NCBI GenBank assembly: GCA_043497085.1 | Contig: JBIEKI010000016.1 | Direction: 5' to 3' (one strand) | DNA length: 64,000 nt | DNA from: Thalassobacillus sp043497085 | GTDB taxonomy: Bacteria; Bacillota; Bacilli; Bacillales; Halobacillaceae | Shown here: positions 8,201 through 17,052 of the stretch, piece after piece | How positions within the stretch are numbered: the stretch's first letter is position 1 | How the letters are laid out: every line of letters starts with the position of its first letter | The notes under the pieces: model-generated | Seen by the model: only the letters and a program-made list of their open reading frames with translations | What the model was told of the DNA's origin: nothing | The model's database searches: none | Program-made: the position numbers and the translations under genes

Positions 8201-8227
8201 TGAAAATTTTATAATTTCCTAACCCAC

Positions 8228-8273
8228 AAAAAAAGTCTGCTCCTCGCCATAAGTGGCAAGGGGCAGACTTTTT
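8228..8273 (-). terminator. Terminator of the 9525-8278 minus-strand operon
   Basis: The stem AAAGTCTGCTCC / GGGGCAGACTTT is followed by a T-run on the minus strand, just after the yktA stop. Confidence 0.85.
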
Positions 8274-8277
8274 CAAA

Positions 8278-8547
8278 TTACATACTCACTTTATTTCCGT
8301 TTTCCATTTCTTTCGCTTTTTTTACGGTCCGGTAGCAGGAGTAGCCGGATTCTTTCTCGAACTTGCCGCATAATTGTTTTTCTTCACTTTTGGAAGGCAC
8401 AATCTGCTTGAACCTGGTATAGGCCAGCATCAACTCATCCCGCTTCACACTTTTTTCATACGCCTGTTCTACTAATGAATAAAAATTGACCACATCGATG
8501 ATTTCTTGTTTCGACCACGTTTCGTCGATTGGATAGGTATAATTCAT
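8278..8547 (-). CDS. yktA: UPF0223 protein YktA
   Basis: An 89-residue cytosolic helical protein starting MNYTYPIDETWSKQEIIDVV, the UPF0223 signature. The ATG at 8547 is preferred because AAAGGAG is 8 bases upstream; the ATG at 8553 is too close to it. It follows the flavoenzyme gene by 18 bases and is probably translated from the same mRNA. Function unknown. Confidence 0.9.
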   Translation of the reverse strand: MNYTYPIDETWSKQEIIDVVNFYSLVEQAYEKSVKRDELMLAYTRFKQIVPSKSEEKQLCGKFEKESGYSCYRTVKKAKEMENGNKVSM

Positions 8548-8565
8548 ATTCATGACTCCTTTCGT

Positions 8566-9525
8566 TCATTTGCTCCACTTGTTCCGGATATCTTCTGCTT
8601 CCGTAATCATGCTTGTAAATAAAGCTTGCACGGAAGGCACATCCTTTATTCTGCCTGCAACCTGGCCAGCCCAGGCAAAGCCACTATCTGTTTCGCCTTG
8701 ATAAATATATCGTTTATTAGCTTCCCCGCTGATAAAAGACTTCAAACCTTCATAGCCCGGGTTACCGGTCTCTAAGTGAAGAATTTCATCGGTCCATTTA
8801 TTTTTTAGTGCTCTCGCGGGAGCTTTCAATGATTTTTTTATCACGGTGGTACTCATTTCATCTGCTTGCACCAATGCTTGTTTATACTTTTCGTGGGCAT
8901 GGATACATTCTTTCGTCGCAATGAACCTGGTGCCCATTTCAATTCCTTCCGCTCCAAGGCTTAAAGCAGCCATCAGGCCGCGGCCATCACCAATGCCTCC
9001 GGAAGCAATGACAGGAATGTTTACGGCATCGACTACTTGCGGGGTAAGTACGAACGTTCCGATGTCATCCCGGCCGATATGTCCTCCTCCTTCATGCCCT
9101 ACGACCATGACGGCATCCGCACCGAGTTCTTCCGCTTTCTCTGCCTGTCTTCTGGCGGCGACGAGCACTAATTTTTTTATAGGGCTGCCCTCGACCATCT
9201 CAAGTACTGGTTTAGGATTGCCTCCTGTTACAGAAATAACCGGTACTTCTTCCTGGATAGCAGCTTCAACCATATGCTCAAATGGTCTCCCGTGCTGACC
9301 AATGGCAAAATTGACCCCAAAAGGTTTATCGGTCATGGTTTTAACACGCCTGATTTCCTTTGTTAGCTGTTCTGGTCCATCCATGCTCATAGCAGTGATC
9401 TGACCCAGGCCGCCTGCTTCTGAAACAGCTGCAGCAAGATCGGCGTATGCTAGATGAGCCAAGCCGCCCTGGATAATCGGATATGTAATTCCCAGCAAAT
9501 CTGTTACTCTTGTTTCCCAATTCAT
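8566..9525 (-). CDS. Nitronate monooxygenase / FabK-like FMN enzyme
   Basis: A 319-residue TIM-barrel flavoprotein of the 2-nitropropane dioxygenase family. Visible marks are ITYPIIQGGLAHLA at the start, AVSEAGGLGQI, GADAVMVVGHEGGGHIGRD (catalytic-His loop region) and VIASGGIGDGRGLMAALSLGA (FMN phosphate-binding loop). It could be a nitronate monooxygenase that detoxifies propionate-3-nitronate, or an enoyl-ACP reductase II; sequence alone does not decide. The start has AAAAGGAGGAAGG. It lies between speA and yktA, where B. subtilis has no such gene, so this is a lineage-specific addition. Confidence 0.87.
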   Translation of the reverse strand: MNWETRVTDLLGITYPIIQGGLAHLAYADLAAAVSEAGGLGQITAMSMDGPEQLTKEIRRVKTMTDKPFGVNFAIGQHGRPFEHMVEAAIQEEVPVISVTGGNPKPVLEMVEGSPIKKLVLVAARRQAEKAEELGADAVMVVGHEGGGHIGRDDIGTFVLTPQVVDAVNIPVIASGGIGDGRGLMAALSLGAEGIEMGTRFIATKECIHAHEKYKQALVQADEMSTTVIKKSLKAPARALKNKWTDEILHLETGNPGYEGLKSFISGEANKRYIYQGETDSGFAWAGQVAGRIKDVPSVQALFTSMITEAEDIRNKWSK

Positions 9526-9669
9526 TTTTCCTTCCTCCTTTTTTACATTCTATCATGATAGTTCGATACAGCTTCAACTAATAACCTTACCTGCAAAAAT
9601 GCTAGCCACAATTGCCCGCATCTGCTATAATTCATATGTTTTATACGATTTCATGAAGAGGTGTAGCGA

Positions 9670-11139
9670 TTGTCTCAACACAAAACTCCATTGTTTTCGG
9701 GTTTGTTAGCGCACATGGAAAAGAACCCGATTCAATTTCATATTCCCGGCCATAAAAAAGGAAAAGGAATGGATGAAGAATTCCGTCACTTTATCGGTGA
9801 CAATGCTCTATCAATCGACCTGATCAATATCGAGCCATTGGATGATCTTCACCATCCGCACGGTATCATTAAAGAAGCCCAGGATCTTGCTGCAGAAGCT
9901 TTTGGGGCTGATTATACATTTTTCTCTGTACAAGGAACCAGCGGGGCAATCATGACCATGGTGATGAGTGTCTGCCACCCCGGAGATAAAATTATAGTAC
10001 CAAGAAATGTCCATAAGTCGGTCACAACTGCTATCATTTTTTCAGGAGCGACTCCGGTATTTATCCACCCCGAGCTGGATGAACAGTTAGGTATTTCTCA
10101 CGGTATCACCCCAGAAGCGGTCAACAGGGCGCTGGAAGCTCATCCTGACGCTAAAGGTGTACTCGTTATCAATCCTACTTATTTTGGGATTGCTGCTGAT
10201 TTAAAGAAAATTGTCGAGGTCGCACATAATTATGACGTGCCTGTGTTAGTTGATGAGGCACATGGGGTCCACATTCATTTTCATGATAAACTTCCATTAT
10301 CGGCCATGCAGGCAGGAGCGGACCTGGCGGCAACAAGTGTTCATAAGCTCGGCGGTTCGATGACACAGAGTTCCGTCTTGAATTTAAAAGAAGGTCTGGT
10401 TTCCCATGAACGTGTCCAGGCGGTATTATCGATGCTGACGACGACATCGACCTCCTACCTGTTGCTCGCTTCCCTTGATACTGCCCGGAGACAATTAGCC
10501 ATAAAAGGAAAAGATATGATTGATACGACGATTGTTCTGGCTGAAAAAACACGCAAGGCAATCAATCAACTTCCAGGCCTATACTGTGTAGGAAAAGAAA
10601 TTATCGGCAGCGACGCCACCTTCGATTATGACCCTACAAAACTGATTATTTCGGTCAAAGACCTAGGACTGACAGGCTACGATGTGGAAGTTTGGTTGCG
10701 ACAGCATTACAACATCGAAGTAGAATTATCTGATTTATATAACATTCTCTGTCTTGTAACACCAGGAGATACAATAGAAGAAACTGGTTTGCTGGTTCAT
10801 GCTTTGAAAGAGTTGGCATCAAGCAGGCCTGTGCTGGAAGGGAATGAAGAGATTCAGGTCAAAGTCCCAGAAATTCCATTGCTTGCTTTATCGCCGAGGG
10901 AAGCATTTTATTCGGAGACTGAAGTCGTTGCTCTTGACGAAGGTATCGGCCGGATCAGCGCGGAATCGCTGATGATCTACCCACCAGGCATCCCGATCTT
11001 TATTCCAGGTGAAATCATTACAAAAGAAAATGTAGCTTATATACGCGAAAATCTGGAAGCAGGCCTGCCCGTACAGGGACCTGAAGATGAATCGCTTGAA
11101 ACCATCCGTGTCATTAAAGAACATCGAGCCTTCAAATAA
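9670..11139 (+). CDS. speA: Arginine/lysine/ornithine decarboxylase SpeA
   Basis: A 489-residue PLP enzyme of the fold-III Orn/Lys/Arg decarboxylase family. The N-terminus KNPIQFHIPGHKKGKGMD is the family signature. The PLP lysine is in ATSVHKLGGSMTQSS (about 226-240) and the PLP Asp is in LVDEAHGVHIHF. In B. subtilis SpeA makes agmatine from arginine, the first step to putrescine and spermidine. Translation starts at TTG: GAAGAGGTG sits 6 bases upstream and no ATG fits better. Synteny with yktA and SR1 supports speA; substrate choice between arginine and lysine is inferred from this. Confidence 0.92.
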   Translation: MSQHKTPLFSGLLAHMEKNPIQFHIPGHKKGKGMDEEFRHFIGDNALSIDLINIEPLDDLHHPHGIIKEAQDLAAEAFGADYTFFSVQGTSGAIMTMVMSVCHPGDKIIVPRNVHKSVTTAIIFSGATPVFIHPELDEQLGISHGITPEAVNRALEAHPDAKGVLVINPTYFGIAADLKKIVEVAHNYDVPVLVDEAHGVHIHFHDKLPLSAMQAGADLAATSVHKLGGSMTQSSVLNLKEGLVSHERVQAVLSMLTTTSTSYLLLASLDTARRQLAIKGKDMIDTTIVLAEKTRKAINQLPGLYCVGKEIIGSDATFDYDPTKLIISVKDLGLTGYDVEVWLRQHYNIEVELSDLYNILCLVTPGDTIEETGLLVHALKELASSRPVLEGNEEIQVKVPEIPLLALSPREAFYSETEVVALDEGIGRISAESLMIYPPGIPIFIPGEIITKENVAYIRENLEAGLPVQGPEDESLETIRVIKEHRAFK

Positions 11140-11156
11140 GTACACATAACAAATTA

Positions 11157-11183
11157 AACCCCACCAGATATTTTGGTGGGGTT
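11157..11183. terminator. Shared terminator of speA and the SR1 RNA
   Basis: The stem AACCCCACCA / TGGTGGGGTT sits 18 bases after the speA stop and is the 3' end expected for the convergent SR1-type transcript. Confidence 0.85.
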
Positions 11184-11201
11184 CATTATGTCACACTAAT
11201 T

Positions 11202-11315
11202 TTATTTTTTCTCTTTCGGATTGCATGACGGACAAGTACTATAAAGTGTAGAAACCTTCTCATCCTCATAATGTTCAATAATTCTCTGGCAATCTTGACA
11301 TACAATTGTACCCAT
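11202..11315 (-). CDS. sr1P: SR1P, GapA-binding peptide encoded by SR1
   Basis: A 37-residue peptide beginning MGTIVCQDCQRIIEHYEDEK, with two Cys pairs (CQDC and CPSC) that could form a zinc ribbon, and a basic end. This matches SR1P of Bacillales, which binds glyceraldehyde-3-phosphate dehydrogenase GapA and helps it interact with RNase J1. AAAGGAG lies 11 bases before the ATG. The gene is inside the SR1-like transcript. Confidence 0.9.
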   Translation of the reverse strand: MGTIVCQDCQRIIEHYEDEKVSTLYSTCPSCNPKEKK

Positions 11316-11371
11316 CTGTACATCCAGCTCCTTTACAAGATTTTTTGTAATCGTTTTCAGGTTATGTTCTT

Positions 11372-11400
11372 ATTTTAATATGACACATTTGAAAAATCAA
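11372..11400 (-). promoter_or_regulatory. Predicted sigma-A promoter of SR1
   Basis: On the minus strand -35 TTGATT (11395-11400), a 17-bp spacer and -10 TAAAAT (11372-11377). Confidence 0.65.
11377..11387 (-). promoter_or_regulatory. CcpN operator match 1 at SR1 promoter
   Basis: TGTGTCATATT on the minus strand fits the published CcpN consensus TRTGHYATAYW at every position. It lies in the spacer and overlaps the -10, a position suited to repression. Confidence 0.65.
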
Positions 11401-11408
11401 GCCTAAAA

Positions 11409-11419
11409 AGTATGTCACA
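11409..11419 (-). promoter_or_regulatory. CcpN operator match 2 at SR1 promoter
   Basis: TGTGACATACT on the minus strand also fits TRTGHYATAYW at every position. It is upstream of -35 and 32 bp (about three helical turns) from the first site, so two CcpN dimers could bind one face. Confidence 0.65.
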
Positions 11420-11470
11420 TTAATATTTTTCTACCCAATATATTCATCCTGTAAACGAACCGGGAGTATT

Positions 11471-11770
11471 TTACTCGTAAGAAGCTTCCATTAATTCTGC
11501 CGGAGGTACAACTTCGTCAAGAAAGTCTGCTAAATCTACAGCTACGCCCTGGTTAGGAAGCCTGAATTTCTTTTGCAGAAAGTCTAAATCTTTAACATCC
11601 GCACTATCGAACAAAGCGGATTGTCCGGTCTGCATGCACACAATTAACGGTTTCCCAAAAAACTGACTGGTATAGATGATGCCAAAATCATACCTTCCTT
11701 CCTGTGTGGTAAATCCGACAAACCTGACATTAGACTGTTCCATTTCATCATACAATTTTTCCATATACAT
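11471..11770 (-). CDS. DUF3055 (SAV0927-like) protein
   Basis: A 99-residue cytosolic protein. Core segments VRFVGFTTQEGRYDFGIIYT and FFGKPLIVCMQTGQSALF match the small Firmicute family typified by S. aureus SAV0927, whose structure is known but function is not. The start ATG has AGGAGGTAA. It lies upstream of SR1 on the same strand with about 50 bases to the upper CcpN site. Confidence 0.75.
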   Translation of the reverse strand: MYMEKLYDEMEQSNVRFVGFTTQEGRYDFGIIYTSQFFGKPLIVCMQTGQSALFDSADVKDLDFLQKKFRLPNQGVAVDLADFLDEVVPPAELMEASYE

Positions 11771-11905
11771 AGTTTACCTCCTTTTATTTTTAAGCCTTAT
11801 CGGCTTTTTTACATCATTAATGCTTTGAACGTGACAAATGTTATTGAGCAGGGAACCATGAAAGTGCTAACATGAAAGTAGAAACTAATGACAGGAGTTG
11901 GAAAA

Positions 11906-12337
11906 ATGGGAAAAAGCGCATTCATTCATCTTGTAAAAGAAAGTGTCCAACAGTCGATTTCGTTGAAAGAAGTTCAGGATTTGCTTAACTATTATCAGGA
12001 AATAACGTCAAAAACCGGCGAGCAACTGGATTGGAGCTATAGCGGTCATGCTTTTCCTTATTTGGTTACGAAAAAGAAAGATGACAACGGCAACTACCTG
12101 CATTTGAAGGGAAAAGACCCTAATTATCAACATTTACTAATTGGAGTAGGAAGTACAATGGGAGCAACAGAAGATGATGAGCAATACTTCATTCAGATCA
12201 CATTACCTGAAGCTTCAACACATGGAGATAAAAACAAAGGAAATGAGTTGGCTAAATTCTTTGCGAAGAAATTAGAAGGAAAATTACAATTATTCAACGA
12301 GCGTATTATGTATTATTATAAACGAAAACTCTCATAA
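11906..12337 (+). CDS. DUF1885 family protein
   Basis: A 143-residue soluble protein starting MGKSAFIHLVKESVQQSISL and containing the conserved segment YYQEITSKTGEQLDWSY. It is most like the Bacillus-restricted DUF1885 family (structure known, function unknown). ATG at 11906 is chosen over 11888 because ACAGGAG is 8 bases upstream of it. Confidence 0.68.
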   Translation: MGKSAFIHLVKESVQQSISLKEVQDLLNYYQEITSKTGEQLDWSYSGHAFPYLVTKKKDDNGNYLHLKGKDPNYQHLLIGVGSTMGATEDDEQYFIQITLPEASTHGDKNKGNELAKFFAKKLEGKLQLFNERIMYYYKRKLS

Positions 12338-12472
12338 ATAGAATAAAAATGCATTAGGTGGTATCCGATTGAACCTTAATACTCAGTGAAAAAGCTCTGG
12401 TACAAATCATTTCGAGCTGAAATTTTGCCAAATAGAGGATTAGCTTAAAAGCTAACTTCCTAAATTATAATA

Positions 12473-12516
12473 AAAATACCATCACGCAAGCTTCTCTGCT
12501 TGGTGATGGTATTTTT
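12473..12516. terminator. Strong hairpin terminator (deacetylase gene)
   Basis: The long stem AAAAATACCATCAC / TGGTGATGGTATTTTT between convergent genes can serve both strands. Confidence 0.85.
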
Positions 12517-12517
12517 A

Positions 12518-13396
12518 TTATGGCCGCTTGATCAAAGCTGGATCTAACAATTCATATCCTTTTTCTTTAAGCCCGGTTACAATGTCTTCCAATCCATTTG
12601 CTGTCCATTCACGATCATGCATCAGCAGGTTGGCTCCGTCACTCAACAATGGGGTTTCCACCATGATTTTTGCTATTGCTGAGGCGCTCTGATAATCTTT
12701 CTCCCAGTCATAGCCATACGTCCAGTTCATCAAAAGCATTCCTTCTTCTTCCGCCAGCTGCTTTGTATACTCGGTGTTTTGACCAAAGGGCGCCCGGAAG
12801 AATTCTGGTCTCTCCCCGATGATTTCTTCCACCCGATCATTCAGCCCAACAATTTCTTCATATTGCTGCTCTTTAGTCAGAGAAGGCAAAGAAGAATGAC
12901 TGTAGGTATGGTTTCCGATAGGGAATCCCAGTTCATGAATCTGCTTTAACTTTTCTTCTTCTTCGGGAGTATCTAAGAAGTGACCATTAACAAAAAATAT
13001 CGCTGGTGCTCCTAATTCATTCAATGTTTTTGCCATTTCTACACTATATTTATCCGGCGCATCATCAATGGTAAGCAAGGCTACTTTCTCGTTAGCCTGA
13101 TCATCCATCGGTTGAAAAGCCCAGTTTCCTGATAATTCGTACATAGGCTCGGTTACAACCTCTTCTGCTTCTTTCTCTAAGTCACCTGAATCCTCTGTCT
13201 CAGATTCTTTTGCTTCTTCACTTGAACTTTGACTTCCGGCTTCTTTCGACTCCCCCTCTTCTGTCTTTGGAGCTTCTGTTCCTTCTTTTGATTCTGCTTT
13301 GACTGTCTCGTCCTGGGACACATTTTCGCTCGTACTGCAGGCACCTAAAACAATAATCATTACTATCGCCAATAAAAATACAAAATATCTTTTCAT
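12518..13396 (-). CDS. Polysaccharide deacetylase lipoprotein (NodB domain)
   Basis: A 292-residue exported lipoprotein. The signal peptide ends IIVLGAC (lipid Cys about 20). A Glu/Ser/Lys-rich linker follows at about 25-80, then a NodB carbohydrate-esterase-4 domain. Metal and catalytic motifs are visible: LTIDDAPDKY (second Asp of the TFDD-type motif), GNHTYSHSSL (two metal His), RAPFGQN and a final LLMHDREW. It probably removes acetyl groups from peptidoglycan or another envelope glycan outside the membrane. Ile replaces Phe in the first motif (TIDD for TFDD), which is tolerated in the family. Confidence 0.88.
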   Translation of the reverse strand: MKRYFVFLLAIVMIIVLGACSTSENVSQDETVKAESKEGTEAPKTEEGESKEAGSQSSSEEAKESETEDSGDLEKEAEEVVTEPMYELSGNWAFQPMDDQANEKVALLTIDDAPDKYSVEMAKTLNELGAPAIFFVNGHFLDTPEEEEKLKQIHELGFPIGNHTYSHSSLPSLTKEQQYEEIVGLNDRVEEIIGERPEFFRAPFGQNTEYTKQLAEEEGMLLMNWTYGYDWEKDYQSASAIAKIMVETPLLSDGANLLMHDREWTANGLEDIVTGLKEKGYELLDPALIKRP

Positions 13397-13546
13397 GAAA
13401 AGACCCCCGGATGTTATTTTTTTCTATGTATTTCCAACAATTACATTATATACGATTTATTATAGTTTTTACTATGGTTTCCCGTTAATTTATACTATAA
13501 TTAGAAATCGTGGCTGGAGCCGACAGAAAATGCAGGGTGATTCAAG

Positions 13547-14632
13547 ATGATGGAACGTCTGTTGCAATTTAAACTTTTTGGAAGCAGGACACTTAAAACC
13601 GGTATCTCCGTCTTTATAACCGCACTGATTTGCGGTTATTTTGGTTGGCCGGTTATTTTTGCGGTGATTACAGCGATTGTCACTATTGAACATACCGCGG
13701 CAGATTCTATCCGGAAAGCAGCGGTAAGGTTTCCCGCTTCTGCCATTGGAGCGTTAATCGCCACTTCTTTATATGGGGTGTTTGGAAAAGGTGCACTTAC
13801 TTATGCGCTCGTGGCTATATTGACGATTGCTGTTTGCCATAAACTCAACTTACAGGATGGCATACTGGTCGCTACGATAACCGCAACAGCAATGATTCCT
13901 GATTTCCAGGAAAATTACATTGTTTCGTTCTTTATTAGATTGGGTACAACATCTATTGGTATAGTAGTTTCTTCCCTAGTCAATTTTTTCCTGTTGCCGC
14001 CAAATTATTTTAGCAATATCCAACGCAATATTGATCGATTATTTTCACAGTCTGCTGACCTGCTGGAGTTGACTTTAAAAAATGTCATTGGAGAAAAACA
14101 TGAAAAAAGAGCACTTATTAATAAAAAATACCGTGAACTGACACAAAGTATCGAAAGGACCCATCAACTTTCCCATTACCAGCGGGAAGAATGGTCCTAT
14201 CATAAGCATACGAACATTGATATGCGCGCATTCCAATATACCCAAAAGCGCCTTGATCTATTGCAGCAGATCATCTACCACTTAGGAAACTTGCAGTATA
14301 TTCAAACGGATAGTGGGGATTTCAATCACAGGGAAAAACATTTACTGGGAAGAATGATTCCGTCATTTGTGGCAATATTAAAAGCACCAAGACATCACAT
14401 ACCTGAAAAGCATTTCCAGCATATCAATGAACTGGATCATGTTTTTTGGGAATGGAAGCATGAACATATCGAACAAGAAACTCGCTACCGGCACCATTTG
14501 CCACCTCAAACGGTATTATTATATGAGCTGCTCTGTTTACATGACGTAATAGAAGAACTTAGTCAACTTTCCAACTCAAAGCATGCAGACATTTATTATC
14601 GTTATCTTAACGAACAGGAACACGTAAACTGA
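13547..14632 (+). CDS. Aromatic acid exporter / FUSC-type membrane protein
   Basis: A 361-residue protein. Its first 150 residues hold about four to five membrane helices (TGISVFITALICGYFGWP, IVFAVITAIVTIEHTAADS). A long cytosolic helical part with many His residues follows. The pattern matches the ArAE/DUF939 family (YqjA, YgaE), proposed exporters of aromatic acids; the substrate is unknown. AGGGTGATT precedes the start, which is one of two adjacent ATGs. opuD follows on the same strand after about 40 bases, so co-transcription is possible. Confidence 0.75.
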   Translation: MMERLLQFKLFGSRTLKTGISVFITALICGYFGWPVIFAVITAIVTIEHTAADSIRKAAVRFPASAIGALIATSLYGVFGKGALTYALVAILTIAVCHKLNLQDGILVATITATAMIPDFQENYIVSFFIRLGTTSIGIVVSSLVNFFLLPPNYFSNIQRNIDRLFSQSADLLELTLKNVIGEKHEKRALINKKYRELTQSIERTHQLSHYQREEWSYHKHTNIDMRAFQYTQKRLDLLQQIIYHLGNLQYIQTDSGDFNHREKHLLGRMIPSFVAILKAPRHHIPEKHFQHINELDHVFWEWKHEHIEQETRYRHHLPPQTVLLYELLCLHDVIEELSQLSNSKHADIYYRYLNEQEHVN

Positions 14633-14675
14633 CCGTCGATCAATCACTACAGAATTCATAGAAAGGATGATGAGA

Positions 14676-16205
14676 TTGAAACAAATCACAAAAGTTTTTT
14701 ACATCTCGGTCGTGATTGCCTTTCTCTTTATCGGATGGGGAATCATACCGGAATCAACATTAGGGACATGGAGCCTGAGTAACGTCACAACAAACATTCA
14801 AAGTTTTATAACCGACAAATTTGGATGGTTCTACTTACTTTCTGCAACAGGATTCTTGGCATTTGCTATCTTCTTAATCTTTTCTAGGTACGGAAAAATC
14901 AAACTGGGTAAACCTGACGATGAACCGGAATATCCTTACATCACCTGGTTTGCGATGCTATTCAGTGCTGGTATGGGTATTGGGTTAGTTTTCTGGGGTG
15001 CTGCGGAACCACTTTCACACTTCCACACCCCACCTACTGCGGAACCTGGCACACAGCAGGCAGCTAGAGAAGCGATGCGCTACAGCTTTTTCCACTGGGG
15101 CTTGCACCCATGGGCTATCTACGCCGTAATCGCATTGGCTCTTGCTTATTTCAAGTTCCGTAAAGATGCTCCAGGTGTTTTTAGCGCAGCATTAGTGCCA
15201 TTGCTTGGTGAAGAACGAATTAAGGGACCAATTGGAACTATAGTCGATTCCATTGCCGTATTCGCAACAATTTTCGGTGTGGCGACTTCTCTTGGTTTCG
15301 GAGCCTTGCAAATCTCGAGTGGTCTTGCTTATTTGGTTCCAGGGTTGAATGATAATTTCACCCTTCAGTTATCGATTATAGCCGCTGTTACCGTCTTGTT
15401 TATGCTTTCGGCCATGACTGGTTTGAATAAAGGGATTAAATATTTGAGTAATACGAATATCGTATTAGCCCTGTTATTAATGTTCTTCCTGCTATTCGCA
15501 GGACCGACTAACTTTATCATGGATTACTTTACAACAACGTTTGGGTCTTACATTTCAAACCTGCCACAAATGAGTTTGCGTATGACTCCATTCTCGGAAG
15601 AAAGTAACACCTGGGTTCAGGGCTGGACAATCTTCTATTGGGCCTGGTGGATTTCATGGGGACCATTCGTCGGAACGTTTATCGCTCGTGTATCCCGCGG
15701 CCGTACCGTCCGTGAATTCATTCTTGGTGTCCTGCTGGTACCGACCATATTCGGGGCTCTTTGGTTCTCTGTGTTCGGCGGTACAACGATTCACCTTGAA
15801 TTCTTCCAGGGCATGGATATCCAGTCTGCGGTTTCTGAACTAGGGACAGAAGTTGCCCTATTTGCAATGTTAGAAAATGTCCCGCTTGGCATGGTGATGT
15901 CAATCATCGGACTGTTGTTGATCAGTACGTTCTTTATCACATCGGCTGACTCAGCAACCTTCGTACTTGGAATGCAGACGACAGGCGGCAGCTTAAACCC
16001 TCGTAACCCGGTTAAGTTTACATGGGGAATTATCCAGTCTGGTGCAGCAGCTGTGCTGCTATGGATGGGTGGCTTAGAATCTCTTCAGACTGCAGCCATC
16101 ATAGCCGCCTTCCCGTTCACGTTTATTATGATTATGTTATGCTTCTCGTTATTACGAACATTTGCTGAAGAGGATAAAAAAATAGGATTAAAAAAGAAAC
16201 AATAA
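14676..16205 (+). CDS. opuD: BCCT family glycine betaine transporter (OpuD-like)
   Basis: A 509-residue sodium-coupled betaine carrier with 12 membrane helices. The family marks are clear: FSAGMGIGLVFWGAAEPLSH (TM3 glycine stretch, ion site) and YWAWWISWGPFVGTFIARVS (Trp box and aromatic substrate cage). It imports glycine betaine or related osmolytes for osmoprotection. TTG at 14676 is the likely start because AAAGGA is 9 bases upstream; two ATGs at 14667 and 14670 lie in the ribosome site itself. Substrate is inferred from resemblance to OpuD. Confidence 0.9.
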   Translation: MKQITKVFYISVVIAFLFIGWGIIPESTLGTWSLSNVTTNIQSFITDKFGWFYLLSATGFLAFAIFLIFSRYGKIKLGKPDDEPEYPYITWFAMLFSAGMGIGLVFWGAAEPLSHFHTPPTAEPGTQQAAREAMRYSFFHWGLHPWAIYAVIALALAYFKFRKDAPGVFSAALVPLLGEERIKGPIGTIVDSIAVFATIFGVATSLGFGALQISSGLAYLVPGLNDNFTLQLSIIAAVTVLFMLSAMTGLNKGIKYLSNTNIVLALLLMFFLLFAGPTNFIMDYFTTTFGSYISNLPQMSLRMTPFSEESNTWVQGWTIFYWAWWISWGPFVGTFIARVSRGRTVREFILGVLLVPTIFGALWFSVFGGTTIHLEFFQGMDIQSAVSELGTEVALFAMLENVPLGMVMSIIGLLLISTFFITSADSATFVLGMQTTGGSLNPRNPVKFTWGIIQSGAAAVLLWMGGLESLQTAAIIAAFPFTFIMIMLCFSLLRTFAEEDKKIGLKKKQ

Positions 16206-16216
16206 GTCATGATTAG

Positions 16217-16246
16217 AAACCTGCCCTTCATTGGGCAGGTTTTTTA
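16217..16246 (+). terminator. Terminator of opuD
   Basis: The stem AAACCTGCCC / GGGCAGGTTT is followed by a T-run. Confidence 0.9.
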
Positions 16247-16406
16247 ATGACTTTTTATCTCCCCGTCTTACCTTCTATTTCACACTTTTCATTTAAACTT
16301 CGACGTTTTTTCACTTCCGTGACATTTCGATAACATTCGATTCATTTCAATCTTTATTTGTTAGAATGAAATCAGCTTCCAAGAAAAGAAAGAGAGTGGT
16401 ATTCCA

Positions 16407-16769
16407 TTGACTAAAACAGTACTACCAATCGGAATAATTTTCTTGTTATTTACGGGGTGTTTCCCAGAACAGAAAAAAATAGAAGTCATTAGTGCCAAGC
16501 CGAGTGGTTATGAAATACAGCTGGTCACTGAAGAAAGAGAACTTGAGACGGAAAAAGCCTACATGGATGCGTTTATTGCGTTTAAAAATCAATACCAGGA
16601 ACAGCCACTGGAGTTTTTTAAAAGCTCTTCCTCTTTATACAGCATTGAAGACAAAATAACCCAGCTTCCTACCTTATTGATTAGGAAAGAGGGTAAAACT
16701 ATCGCCAAAATCTCTGGTAAGCGTAATAGTCACGAAATTGTCGATCAATTAAAGAATACGATTAAATAA
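16407..16769 (+). CDS. Small lipoprotein with thioredoxin-like C-terminal half
   Basis: A 120-residue exported lipoprotein that starts at TTG (AGAGAGTGG upstream). The signal peptide ends LFTGC (Cys about 18). The mature part has a helix (AYMDAFIAFKNQYQEQP) and then ITQLPTLLIRKEGKTIAKIS, like the cis-Pro strand and final strand pair of thioredoxins. No CxxC pair is present, so a redox role is doubtful. I do not recognise a named family. Confidence 0.6.
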   Translation: MTKTVLPIGIIFLLFTGCFPEQKKIEVISAKPSGYEIQLVTEERELETEKAYMDAFIAFKNQYQEQPLEFFKSSSSLYSIEDKITQLPTLLIRKEGKTIAKISGKRNSHEIVDQLKNTIK

Positions 16770-16790
16770 ACATAGAAATCGTTTTAAAAT

Positions 16791-16990
16791 AGCTCCCTTT
16801 ACATGAAGACTCAGTTTCGAGAGAAACTGTTTCCGTTACGGTTGAGAATCTCTGGAGGTCCGGGAAATCACTCGCTTTCCATGGGAGTACGGCCAGGTCC
16901 CCCGCAGGAAAGCGAGTAGTTTCCTAGCCACCACTAACGCTTTTATGGTAAAGAACCTTGAAACTGAGTCTTCCATAATACGGCCCTTTA
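16791..16990. repeat. Long palindromic repeat family, single copy B
   Basis: It begins AGCTCCCTTTACATGAAGAC and ends ACTGAGTCTTCCATAATACG, so the two ends are inverted. It has the ACTCGCTTTCCATGGGAG and CCCGCAGGAAAGCGAGT segments typical of the family. It fills most of the gap between 16769 and 17097. Confidence 0.78.
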
Positions 16991-17052
16991 ATTGAATAGG
17001 AGTCTTATTAAGAATCAACTGCCCGTTTAACAGAAGCTCTTTAATAGGAAAT

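Larger units (their letters stand above)
11157..11365 (-). ncRNA. sr1: SR1-like dual-function regulatory RNA
   Basis: A probable transcript of about 205-210 nt, from a sigma-A promoter (-10 TAAAAT at 11372-11377) to the terminator at 11157, encoding the SR1P peptide. Size, coding content and position (convergent with speA) match B. subtilis SR1. There SR1 base-pairs with ahrC mRNA to block its translation, and its peptide SR1P binds GapA. The transcript ends are inferred from promoter and terminator, not seen. Whether this RNA pairs with an ahrC homologue cannot be tested in this window. Confidence 0.8.
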
